Positions 31,843-39,694 of a stretch of 39,698 bases of DNA are shown one piece after another. The position numbers were made by a program, and so were the translations under genes. The notes below the pieces were generated by a model. That model saw nothing but the letters and a program-made list of their open reading frames with translations, did no database searches and had not been told where the DNA came from. Source of the DNA: DASQHW01 sp038209365 (GTDB lineage Bacteria > Actinomycetota > Acidimicrobiia > IMCC26256 > PALSA-610); contig JBBQXS010000040.1 of NCBI GenBank assembly GCA_038209365.1, positions 1 through 39,698 of the forward strand, written 5' to 3'. Numbering within the stretch: the first letter of the stretch is position 1; each line of letters begins with the position of its first letter.

Positions 31843-33132
31843 GTGACGCAGACTGCTCCGCTTCCCAGTACCGACCTTCCGATCGACGAAATTCGGCTCG
31901 GCGACATCGAGCAGTGGATGCGTCCGGATCGCGAGGGCATCTTCGCCAAGCTCCGGGCCGAGCGACCGGTTTCCTTCCACGAGGAGCCCGAGCCCCCCGC
32001 GGACCTCGGCATCGACATGCCGCAGGGTCCGGGATTCTGGGCGGTCACGCGCTACGCCGACGTGATGCAGGTGTCGCGCGATCCCGACACATTCCATTCC
32101 GCGCCGACGATCACCATCACCGACATGGTGCCCGAGGTCGCGGAGTGGCTCGGCAGCATGATCAACATGGACGCTCCGAAGCACACCAAGCTGCGGCTGA
32201 TTGTGAATCGCGGGTTCACGCCCCGGCAGGTGGCACGCATCGAAGAAAGCGTGCGCGTCCAGGCGAAGGAGATCGTCGACCGGGTTGCGCCGATGGGTGA
32301 ATGCGACTTCGTGTCGGAGATCGCAGCGGCCCTGCCGTTGCAGATCATCTGCGACATGATGGGAATCCCGCGCGAGGACACGAAGATGATCTTCGAGCAC
32401 ACGAACGTCATCCTCGGTGTCGGCGATCCCGAATACGTCCAGACGATGGACGACCTGATGGCTGCCGGCATGGGGTTGTTCCAGTACGGCCTCGCACTCG
32501 CGCAGGATCGCCTCGACAATCCGCGCGACGACATCACCACAACGCTGATGCAGGCCGAGGTCGAGGACGAGAACGGCGTGCACAAGCTCACACCCGGAGA
32601 GCTCGGCTCGTTCTTCCTGTTGCTCGTCGCAGCCGGAAACGAGACCACGCGCAACGCGATCAGCCACGGCATGAAGGCCCTCACGGATCATCCCGAGCAG
32701 CGGAAGATCTGGGTCGAAGATTTCGAGCGCGTCTCGCCGACCGCGGTCGAGGAGATCGTGCGCTGGGCGACGCCGGTGATCAACTTTCGCCGGACGGCGA
32801 CACGCGACACACACGTCGGCGAGCAAGACGTCAAGGCCGGCGAGAAGGTCGTGATGTTCTACAACTCGGCGAACCGCGACGAGCGCGCCTTCCCCGACCC
32901 CTTCCGGTTCGACGTCGCGCGCACGCCGAACGAACATCTCGGCTTCGGCGCGGGCGGCCCGCACTTCTGCCTCGGCGCCAACCTCGCGCGGCGCGAGATC
33001 AAGGTGATGTTCGAAGAGCTGCTCCGGCGCCTGCCGGACATCGAGATCACCGGCGAACCGGCGATGCTCCAGAGCGGCTTCATCCACGGCATCAAGCGCA
33101 TGCCCTGCGCATGGAAAACCGTCCGGCCGTAA
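31843..33132 (+). CDS. Cytochrome P450, CYP125/CYP142-like
   Basis: 429 aa from the GTG at 31843. P450 hallmarks: I-helix oxygen-activation motif AAGNETTRN near residues 262-270, the E-x-x-R pair in EEIVRWATPVINFRR near 304-318, and the haem loop FGAGGPHFCLGANLAR with Cys376. The segment NMDAPKHTKLRLIVNRGFTP (helix C, Arg for the haem propionate) and the C-terminal GIKRMPCAW resemble actinobacterial CYP125/CYP142/CYP124-type enzymes that hydroxylate sterol side chains (C26/C27) or branched lipids. No redox partner gene is in the window. It is downstream of the MFE-2-like SDR, which suits steroid or isoprenoid side-chain degradation. The exact CYP family is inference. Confidence 0.88.
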   Translation: MTQTAPLPSTDLPIDEIRLGDIEQWMRPDREGIFAKLRAERPVSFHEEPEPPADLGIDMPQGPGFWAVTRYADVMQVSRDPDTFHSAPTITITDMVPEVAEWLGSMINMDAPKHTKLRLIVNRGFTPRQVARIEESVRVQAKEIVDRVAPMGECDFVSEIAAALPLQIICDMMGIPREDTKMIFEHTNVILGVGDPEYVQTMDDLMAAGMGLFQYGLALAQDRLDNPRDDITTTLMQAEVEDENGVHKLTPGELGSFFLLLVAAGNETTRNAISHGMKALTDHPEQRKIWVEDFERVSPTAVEEIVRWATPVINFRRTATRDTHVGEQDVKAGEKVVMFYNSANRDERAFPDPFRFDVARTPNEHLGFGAGGPHFCLGANLARREIKVMFEELLRRLPDIEITGEPAMLQSGFIHGIKRMPCAWKTVRP

Positions 33133-33175
33133 AGGACGAGGTCAGAGCGCCCAATCGCCCATCGGACAAAGGCCG

Positions 33176-34429
33176 TCAGGACATCGATGTCAGCAGATTG
33201 TCAGCGCGTTTGCGGTGCTGCTCGTCCGAGGGCTTGGGATCACCGAGGACGAGAGCGCCGATCTGCGCCGCCGCATCCTCCTGCATGCCTTTGGTGGTGT
33301 GGCTGTAGACGTCCAGGGTGATCTAGACGCTGCTGTGCCCGAGGCGCTCCTGCACGACCTTCGGGTGCGCGCCACCAGCAAGCAGCAACGTCGCGTGCGT
33401 GTGCCGCAGATCATGTAGGCGGATTACAGGTACGCCTGCGCGTTTGGCCCGCCGGTCGAACGTCTGCGTCAGATGTCCCGGCCTCATCGCGTTGCCGTCC
33501 TCGGCCGTGAACACCCGGCCGGTGTCGGTCCACGTATCACCCGCGCGCATCCGCTCCTCAAGCTGCGCGGTCCGATGGCGCTTGAGCAGCGCGACGATCT
33601 CGTCGTCGATCGCGACCGTACGAGCGTGGCCAGACTTCGGTGTTCCCTCGTGCACGTCCGCCCCGACCGCGACACGGCCGCGCCGCACCGACACCTGCCC
33701 GCTCGCGATGTCTACGTCCTGCCACCGGAGCGCGAGGAGCTCCGAGCGACGCAGTCCCGTCGTCGCCGCGAACGCGAAGCACGCATGCAGCCGGTCGTCG
33801 CGGACCGACTCGAGAAACGTGCGGAGCTCCGCCGCGGTCCATGTCCGCATCTCGGTCTTGCGCGGCGTCGGCCGCGCGTCGCGGGCAATCGTCGCCGCGA
33901 CGTTCCGGATTACGATCCCGGACTCAGTCGCGTGCCGCAGTGCAGCGCTGATGATGCAGTGCACCTGCTTGATGGTGCGCTCCGAGAGCCCACCGGCTTT
34001 CGTGTCGCGGCGGCCTCCCTTCCGTAAGGTCGAGTAGAGGCCGAGCAGGTCGCCCGTGGTCAGCTCGTGGAGCCGGACGTCACCGAGAGCAGGGATGATG
34101 CGGCCCTCCACGAAATGGCGGTAGGTGGCATACGTGGACGGCTTCTTGCTCGTCGCGACGACCGGCAACCATTCCCGCTGCAAATAGTCGCCGAACAGCA
34201 TCTTCGACGGTTCCGACGCGCCCGGCTTGTTCTTGTAGGCCTCGAGCGCTTCGGTGAGCGCACCCTCCGCAAGCGTCTTCGTGCGGTGGCCACCCTCGGA
34301 GATGGTGACACGTCGCCCGTTGCGCTTCACCATGAACTGATACGTCCACGTCGACTTGCCTGGGATCGGACGACGCTTGCCGGTCTTCGGGTCCTTCACG
34401 GACGGCCGCGGATAGACGATGCCCTTCAT
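33176..34429 (-). pseudogene. Tyrosine recombinase (phage-type integrase) with an in-frame amber codon before the catalytic Tyr
   Basis: The ATG at 34429 begins a 368-residue frame: an N-terminal arm-binding AP2-like region (TWTYQFMVKRNGRRV), a SAM-like core-binding domain (residues 78-185) and a catalytic domain. Catalytic Arg227 (TTGLRRSELL), Lys265 (GTPKSGHARTV), His339/Arg342 (HDLRHTHAT) and His365 (RLGHSSV) are present. A TAG at 33323-33325 then stops it. The same frame continues as ITLDVYSHTTKGMQEDAA, with the catalytic Tyr at position 375, and ends at TGA 33176-33178. Without read-through no nucleophile is made, so the integrase is dead as written. Everything else is intact, so the change is recent, a sequencing error or suppressed. 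Confidence 0.85.
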
Positions 34430-34761
34430 TTGGTCTTGCCTTTCTTCGGCGCGCGCTTGCGCGCTTGTCGAACGTTGACTTCACCTGCTTGGCGCGGGCC
34501 TGGCGCGGGACCGAGGAAGGGTGGTTCGTGTCGTCGTGCGTCCTGTATCAGCTTCGCGGCGCGACCCTCGCTGACGTTCAGAGCTTGCGCGACGGCCTTG
34601 TGGCGCGTCATGCCTTCGGGTGGGTTCCGATACGTGTCGGCGACGAGTTGCAGCCGGTCTGCGGTGGTTCGCGTCCGCCGCCGTCGAGGAGCCGTCACGC
34701 GGATCGCTTGGCGTATTGCGGCCGCGGGATCATCCGGCTCGGGTGGCTTTACGAACGCCAT
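34426..34761 (-). CDS. Small basic, probably DNA-binding protein coupled to the integrase
   Basis: About 111 aa from the ATG at 34761; a GTG at 34869 would add 36 residues. Its stop overlaps the integrase ATG (ATGA), so translation is coupled. Residues 30-75 (RTTADRLQLVADTYRNPPEGM, TRHKAVAQALNVSEGRAAK) read as a helix-turn-helix with a resolvase/sigma-4-like turn. The C-terminus is very basic (RQARKRAPKKGKTK). Position next to the integrase suggests a recombination directionality factor or element regulator. No specific family is recognised. Confidence 0.55.
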   Translation of the reverse strand: MAFVKPPEPDDPAAAIRQAIRVTAPRRRRTRTTADRLQLVADTYRNPPEGMTRHKAVAQALNVSEGRAAKLIQDARRHEPPFLGPAPGPRQAGEVNVRQARKRAPKKGKTK

Positions 34762-35085
34762 GACCGCGAATTCGCCGCGGCGGGCAACAGGACCGCCGGG
34801 ATACGACAGCTGTTGCATGATTGCTTGTGCGATGAGCGACAGCGGCAGTCGTTCATCGGTGCGAATCACCCGGCCGTCGCGAGCCTGGAGAAGCAGGGTG
34901 CAGCCATTTGCTCGTCAGCTCATCGCGAGACGGCCGCGCGCGCGCGAGGCTCGAGGTGGCGGCGTCGTGGGTGTGCGAGGGCCTCGAGCTGCTGACATCG
35001 CGCTGACATCGCCGCGTTTTGCCTGGTCACCTGGTGGCGCTTTGTCTGGCACATCAAGCGCGGGTGGTCCCAGGAAGGTGGCGTG
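34762..35085. other. Divergent intergenic region between integrase and terminase operons, with an 11-bp tandem repeat
   Basis: About 324 bases with no gene I trust, probably holding the promoters of both divergent units. GCTGACATCGC occurs twice in perfect tandem at 34991-35012. The 10-base core GCTGACATCG also appears inverted at 33185-33194, at the integrase 3' end. These could be repressor or integrase arm sites. AGGAAGG at 35072-35078 is the ribosome site for the next gene. Confidence 0.45.
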
Positions 35086-35580
35086 ATGGCCGGTCGGCCT
35101 CGTCGACGCGGGCCGGACTGGCAACCCTCGGCCCGGCCATCCGAGCCGTTCACGAAGGACTCGCCGGGTGTGGCGACGGAGGGCAACCAGCTCGCCCGCA
35201 CGCACGGCGTCTGGAGCGCCGACGTGTCCGAGGAAGCCCGCGACATCGTGGGCGTGCTCTTCGACCCGGAGCAGGTCGAGCGGTTCTCTCTGGTGGCCGT
35301 GACGGCCGCTGAGGCATGGCTACAGCTACGGCGGGCCGAACGGGACATCGGTGTACGAGGCGACGTCGTCGACGGCAAGGAACACCCTTTGACGGGCGTC
35401 GTGAACCGCAATCGGAACTACCTCCTCAAGGTCGCAATCGAATACGGACTGACGCCGCGCAGCGAGGCGTCGCTTGCCCTGGAACGAGCGGATGCGACGC
35501 GCGTTGCTGGGAGCCTCGACGAGTTGCGTCGCCGTGGCCGCGAACTGCTCGACGCGAGACAAGCCGAGGAGGCCGAATGA
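35086..35580 (+). CDS. Phage terminase small subunit-like protein (P27-type)
   Basis: 164 aa from the ATG at 35086, seven bases after AGGAAGG. The N-terminal part is basic and Pro-rich. A helical core follows (WSADVSEEARDIVGVLFDPEQ; LVAVTAAEAWLQLRRAERDIG) and then NRNRNYLLKVAIEYGLTPRSEA. This matches the size and helix pattern of small terminase subunits such as the P27 family, which recognise pac/cos DNA. The assignment rests mainly on position: it overlaps the large subunit by ATGA. No portal or capsid genes follow. Confidence 0.7.
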   Translation: MAGRPRRRGPDWQPSARPSEPFTKDSPGVATEGNQLARTHGVWSADVSEEARDIVGVLFDPEQVERFSLVAVTAAEAWLQLRRAERDIGVRGDVVDGKEHPLTGVVNRNRNYLLKVAIEYGLTPRSEASLALERADATRVAGSLDELRRRGRELLDARQAEEAE

Positions 35581-37043
35581 TCCGCCCGTTGGACGTCATG
35601 GGAGCGCTGGTGCTCGACACGGGCCAGGAGTGGGCGCTGGCCGCATTGCCGCATCAGCTTGCGGATGCCCGTGCCGTGCTCGCTGAGGAGCCGAAGCACC
35701 GTCGTCACTATCACGGCGCGCCGAGAGCCTGGGGCAAGACGACGAACGCGGGTGGGTACACGACGGCGGGACTGCTGGGCGGACTGATCCCGCCGGGCGA
35801 GCGTGGCTATTGCTGTGCCGCGGACCGAGATCAGGCGGCACTGTTGGTGCAGTCGATCGCGGGATTTGTGGCGCGCACGCCTGGTCTCGGGAGCGAACTC
35901 CACGTGGAGACGTTCAAGGTCACGGCGCGTGCGACGGGCGCGAGCGTGATTGTGTTGGCCTCCGATGCGGCGAGCGCGCATGGGCTGCGGTCGCGGTGGT
36001 GGGTGCTCGACGAGTTGGGCGCGTGGGATGACGTGCCGAGCTCGGTCCGCTTCTTCGAGGCCATCTCGACCAGTTGGCCGAAGGACAATGCGTCACGGGT
36101 AGTGGTGATCTCGACTGCGGGTCGACCGGGCGGGTTCGCACATGGCGTGTACCGCCATGTGTTGCAGGATCCGTTGTGGCGGGTGTCGGAGGTGCACGAA
36201 CCGCCGCCGTGGGTGGACGCGACGGAGATGAAGTCCGAAATCCGGCGGCTGCCGACGTCCGCGTACTTGCGGTATTGGCGGAACGAATGGGCGCAGGGCG
36301 AGGACAAGCTCCTCGAGCCCGAGGACATCGCGGCATGCACGGTGTTGTCGGGTCCGGTCGACTACAAGCGCGGCAAGGCGTACTGCCTCGGCGTCGACTT
36401 GGCCTTGCGGAACGACAACGCGGTGGTCCTGACGGGACACCGCGACGGCTATGGGTCGGAGGCGTGTATCTCCGTCGATCGTTTGGATGTGTTCACGCCG
36501 CGGAAGGGCCGGGACGTGGATTTGCAGAAGGTCGAGGCCTTGATCGAGGCGCGTTCCCGTCAGTACGGCGGCGCGCCGGTCGTGTTTGACCCGGCGCAGG
36601 CGTGGCAGATGATGGGCCGCCTCCGGTCGCGTGGTGTGCGCGTGATCGAGCACACTTTCAGCGCGTCGTCGAACAGCATGCGTACGTTGCGTCTCCTCGA
36701 GCTTGTGCGTTCCCATCGTCTTCGGTTGCCGGATGATGATGAGCTTGTGACCGAGCTTGTCTCGTTGCGTGTGCGGGAACTTGGGCCGGGCCAGTTTCGA
36801 TATGACCATCCGGTCGGTGGTCATGATGACCGCGTGACGTCGCTTTCGTTGGTTGCGCTACATCTGATGCAGCATTCGGCCGGTCCCGGGATCGTGCGGC
36901 CACCGACGGGCAGGACGCTCGCGAAGCCGAAGCCGTCCGCGCGGTCGCGTGGGACGCCTGGTCCGCGACTGGTATTCGGTGACGGCAGCACGAGACCGAT
37001 CCGGCGCGGAAGCGTGCAGCACAAGATCGGCCGCTGGCGATGA
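35577..37043 (+). CDS. Phage terminase large subunit
   Basis: 488 aa from the ATG at 35577 (ATGA overlap). Packaging ATPase: Walker A-like GAPRAWGKTT at 47-56, Walker B RWWVLDELGAW with Asp145/Glu146, and coupling motif VVVISTAG at 175-182. An RNase H-like nuclease domain follows, with acidic residues in CLGVDLALRND (Asp274), VVFDPAQ (Asp338) and the late HDDRVTS motif. The length is usual for HK97-type terminases. All key motifs look intact, so it may be functional even though no portal, protease or capsid genes are present downstream in this window. Confidence 0.88.
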   Translation: MIRPLDVMGALVLDTGQEWALAALPHQLADARAVLAEEPKHRRHYHGAPRAWGKTTNAGGYTTAGLLGGLIPPGERGYCCAADRDQAALLVQSIAGFVARTPGLGSELHVETFKVTARATGASVIVLASDAASAHGLRSRWWVLDELGAWDDVPSSVRFFEAISTSWPKDNASRVVVISTAGRPGGFAHGVYRHVLQDPLWRVSEVHEPPPWVDATEMKSEIRRLPTSAYLRYWRNEWAQGEDKLLEPEDIAACTVLSGPVDYKRGKAYCLGVDLALRNDNAVVLTGHRDGYGSEACISVDRLDVFTPRKGRDVDLQKVEALIEARSRQYGGAPVVFDPAQAWQMMGRLRSRGVRVIEHTFSASSNSMRTLRLLELVRSHRLRLPDDDELVTELVSLRVRELGPGQFRYDHPVGGHDDRVTSLSLVALHLMQHSAGPGIVRPPTGRTLAKPKPSARSRGTPGPRLVFGDGSTRPIRRGSVQHKIGRWR

Positions 37044-37136
37044 GCCCGGAGCGTCTCACCAGCGATGTAGACCAGTACTAAAGCAAGGCCCCGGGTAGAC
37101 AGGTTCATTGGCGCTTACGTGAACGAGGGTGGACAA

Positions 37137-37421
37137 ATGGGAGAAGAGTCAGACATCGACCGTCATCTTCCCGACCAGGTGTGCGTTGAGGAGCCGTTCC
37201 TCTACGCAGACATCAGCGACCGAGCCTTCCGGCTGCGCTTCACCCTGTCATTCTTCGAGATCAAGCTCGACTCTGACTCTGACTTCGTGGGGCCCGAGCG
37301 CGGAGAACTCGCGCAGCGGTTGCACTGCACAGATGACGAAATCGACGACGCGTTGCGAGAGCTGATCGAGGCGGGCGTCCTCGACGAGCTCGACGCCCGG
37401 GTCTGGTGGAAACTGCGATAA
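37137..37421 (+). CDS. Small winged-helix-like protein, element-encoded
   Basis: 94 aa from the ATG at 37137, behind GAGGGTGG; a GTG at 37119 is possible. After an acidic N-terminus it reads RAFRLRFTLSFFEIK, then GPERGELAQRLHCTDDEIDDAL and RELIEAGVLDELDARVWWKLR. That is a winged-helix pattern like phage replication or GntR-like helices in which a recognition helix is followed by an A-G-x-L wing. The role is unknown; position suggests an accessory gene of the integrase-terminase element. Confidence 0.55.
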   Translation: MGEESDIDRHLPDQVCVEEPFLYADISDRAFRLRFTLSFFEIKLDSDSDFVGPERGELAQRLHCTDDEIDDALRELIEAGVLDELDARVWWKLR

Positions 37422-37717
37422 CGCCTCGCTGTCCCAAGAGTGATGCGTGGCGACGTGTCGTGGCGCGAGCGCCGTTTCCGACAGAGCTGTGGACCCGCGC
37501 GCGCCGACGAAGTAGCTGAGGACGCCCGGATCATCTCGCGCCCTATCGCGAACCTTTGGGCGTCGAAGGCCCCGACCGGACCCTGGTTGTTGGTCCACCT
37601 GATCTATCTCACGGGGTCAGGCAACCCCCGTCGGCTGATTGAGGTGAGCGGTCGTTACGTGCTCACCGCGGCAGTCTCAGAATCGGGGTCGCGACGCGAC
37701 GCGGCACGAACGACTTC
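37422..37717. other. Stretch with no trusted gene
   Basis: A 93-codon open frame (37440-37721, start ATG, weak AAGAG upstream) crosses this region and overlaps the next frame by ATGA. Its sequence (IISRPIANLWASKAPTGPWLL) has no recognisable domain and its composition is mixed. I treat it as uncertain, possibly a real orphan or degraded DNA. Confidence 0.3.
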
Positions 37718-38623
37718 ATGATCCTTAGCGAGAGCATGGCGCGGTCGCTGCCTGCACCCGAGGACGACGAACGCGACGGCTGCCGGGGCCGTGTCCTAGG
37801 CTACGAGGCCGACCCGGTGCGCTGCTGGGTTGGTTGCTCGCCGCCTGCAAATAGTGCGGCGCGCAGTGATCTCGATCAACGATCCGCTACCCCAGATGCG
37901 CTCCAAGATCGGGCAATCAGAGTGCGTCCCCCCGCGGCTGCAACCACTACCGACTACACCAAGCGTTTCCCCAGTGACGTCGTGGTCCGCAGTGTAATCA
38001 GCTGCCTGATCGTTCCCGCCCAAACTCTTCGCACGCGGACTCGCTGGTTCGACGTGGAGCCCAGCTACGTGTTCCACACCGTTAATGCCTACGACGACGG
38101 CGAAACGGTCGTCCTCGACGTTGTTCGGCTCGCCCAGATGTTCCTCCACGATCTCTACGGAGTTGGCGACGGCACGGGCACGCTCGAGCGCTGGACCATC
38201 GACTCGCGCGCCGGGCGAGTTCGCGAGGAGACGCTCGATGATCGCACGCAAGAGTTTCCGCGCGTCGATCCTCGAGTGCGGGGGCGACGTCATCGGTACA
38301 CGTACACGACGACGGCGCGGGCCAACGAGTTCGTGGAGCCCTTCGGCACGTTGCTGAAGCACGACCTGCAAACCGGCGCGGTCACCGCCGCCCAGCTCGG
38401 GCCAGGCATGCAGGCGAGCGAGGGCGTGTTCGTTCCCGCAAACGGGAATCGTGCCGAAGACGAAGGGTGGGTCTTGGCGGTTGTCTATAACGCGGTGCAG
38501 GACCAAAGCGCTCTCGTTACCTTTGATGCGACCGAGTTCAGTCGCGGACCGGTCGCGACCGTCGCGCTCCCACAGCGAGTCCCATTCGGATTCCACGGCA
38601 TCTGGGAATCAGCCCCTGAATGA
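37718..38623 (+). pseudogene. 5'-truncated carotenoid cleavage oxygenase (RPE65/CCD family)
   Basis: The C-terminal ~195 residues are clearly carotenoid oxygenase: RWFDVEPSYVFHTVNAYDDG with the third iron-ligand His, PRVDPRVRGRRHRYTYTTT, FGTLLKHDLQTGAVTA, then DEGWVLAVVYNAVQDQSAL and VPFGFHGIW with the fourth His. Normal enzymes are 450-500 aa with four His ligands and a seven-bladed propeller. Here the first two His and about half the propeller are missing. The ~105 residues upstream (37718-38030) are unrelated and low in structure, so a sharp junction lies near 38030. The fragment cannot bind iron normally. The start at 37718 is arbitrary. No matching N-terminal half is seen in the window. 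Confidence 0.75.
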
Positions 38624-38773
38624 GCGACACGATCAGTCGTCGCCCTTTCGCGCGCTGCGGATCGATCGTGGCGGTGCACGCTCGCGCGCCGGGCATAACT
38701 CGACTCCCGCGACGAGGAAGCACCCCAACGCTGCGAGAAGGGCGTTTACGCGATGAGCACACGTTGATTCGGT

Positions 38774-38814
38774 CGTTGCGAACGTAGCGCTCTACCGGAC
38801 TGAGCTACACCCCC
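38774..38814 (-). other. 5' half of a tRNA-Ala (CGC) gene; tRNA fragment
   Basis: The minus strand reads GGGGGTG-TA-GCTC, a D loop, GAGC-G, CTACG, then the anticodon loop TTCGCAA (anticodon CGC) and the first bases CG of the 3' anticodon stem, after which similarity ends. There is no T arm or acceptor 3' strand to the left. Cutting within the anticodon region is typical of tRNA genes used as phage or island integration sites, so this is probably a broken attachment site. Confidence 0.65.
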
Positions 38815-38913
38815 GAAGGACCGCCGTTCCCGTTCTCGGTCGTCCTGATCGTGAATCCATAGGCCCCTCACCTGAACACGATCCCGGTTGCCTAGAAAAG
38901 TAAGGTCGACGGC

Positions 38914-39102
38914 ATGAGAATCAAGTTTGACGTCTCCAACGTACCTACTGAGGTTGCGCTCCTCGTCGCCGACCTCGAAGACCTGCGCGAGCTGGCCGAA
39001 CGCCTGGCCTTTGTGCTCGGCCTGGATGATGAGGTTGACCGACAGATGCTTCGTGACGAGCTGTACGGATCAGTCGCCGCTCTAGTTGATCGCTACAGCT
39101 GA
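38914..39102 (+). CDS. Small orphan protein, 62 aa
   Basis: The ATG at 38914 follows AAGG. The protein is acidic and helical (ELAERLAFVLGLDDEVDRQML) with no signal peptide or motif. No family is recognised. Base composition is less GC-rich than the main chromosome genes, fitting accessory DNA. It could regulate or bind a partner; nothing more can be said. Confidence 0.45.
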   Translation: MRIKFDVSNVPTEVALLVADLEDLRELAERLAFVLGLDDEVDRQMLRDELYGSVAALVDRYS

Positions 39103-39330
39103 ATGGTCTGACTCGGAATAGGAAACGTCGGATTCGTGTATGCGGCCGAGCGCGGCTTGCCGATCCGCACCTCTTTGAGCACGAGGAATCGCGCTAGGCC
39201 GAACGCATGATCGGAGGCGACCCGTAGTTCGTCTTACCCCCGTCGCCCAAGCGCGAGTGGGTCGGCGCTCGTGTTAGTGAGACATCAGCGGGTGTTAGAG
39301 CAGGACCGACGTGCGGAGGAAGCATGCGAC

Positions 39331-39450
39331 ATGGCTTTCCGGTGGGTAGGCACGGAGCAGATCGTCGGGATGCTGGACGGTCTCGCGCTTGCCACAGTGG
39401 CGAACTCGCAGGCGACACTCACGCTGCTCGAATCGCTTAGGGGCGGGTAG
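39331..39450 (+). CDS. Very small orphan protein, 39 aa
   Basis: The ATG at 39331 lies nine bases after GGAGGAAG (39315-39322), a strong ribosome site. The product is MAFRWVGTEQIVGMLDGLAL followed by ATVANSQATLTLLESLRGG: an amphipathic helix-rich peptide without cysteines. Too short to classify; supported mainly by the ribosome site. Confidence 0.35.
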   Translation: MAFRWVGTEQIVGMLDGLALATVANSQATLTLLESLRGG

Positions 39451-39475
39451 CGGAAATCGTCAACGGCCGCTCTCA

Positions 39476-39694
39476 TCACCCGTCCGGTGGTCGCCAGATG
39501 ATCTCGCCTTGCAAGAGCGGCGGGAGAAGCAAAACGACCCCCTTCTGAGAAAGCCACCAGCTGGAAGGCATGTCGGGCTCGCCATCCGCGTCCAGCCGAA
39601 CTCGGAGCTGCGCCCCATCCGCCAACCAGTCAATGAGTGCCTGCTGGGGATCGGCGTTCACTGTGCACTTGAGCGTTCGCATCATCAGGTCCAC
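39476..39694 (-). CDS. Hypothetical protein, at least 70 aa, 5' end may lie outside the window
   Basis: The frame is open to the right edge; possible starts are the GTG at 39694 or tandem ATGs at 39685/39682. Sequence: RTLKCTVNADPQQALIDWLAD, then GAQLRVRLDADGEPDMPSSWW and GVVLLLPPLLQGEIIWRPPDG. It has the strand-helix look of a small globular protein with one Cys. No family is recognised. Confidence 0.4.
   Translation of the reverse strand: MDLMMRTLKCTVNADPQQALIDWLADGAQLRVRLDADGEPDMPSSWWLSQKGVVLLLPPLLQGEIIWRPPDG

Noticed and set aside
33133..33175. Left attachment site of the integrase element
   Set aside because: I looked for the 3' half of the tRNA-Ala gene, or any repeat shared with 38770-38815, between the P450 stop and the integrase end and found none.
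37440..37721. A 93-codon open frame after the winged-helix gene
   Set aside because: Weak ribosome site and no recognisable fold; kept only as an uncertain stretch.
39103..39240. A minus-strand frame reading DELRVASDHAFGLARFLVLK that looks protein-like
   Set aside because: It has a stop codon immediately upstream and no start codon. It may be a gene remnant but cannot be supported.
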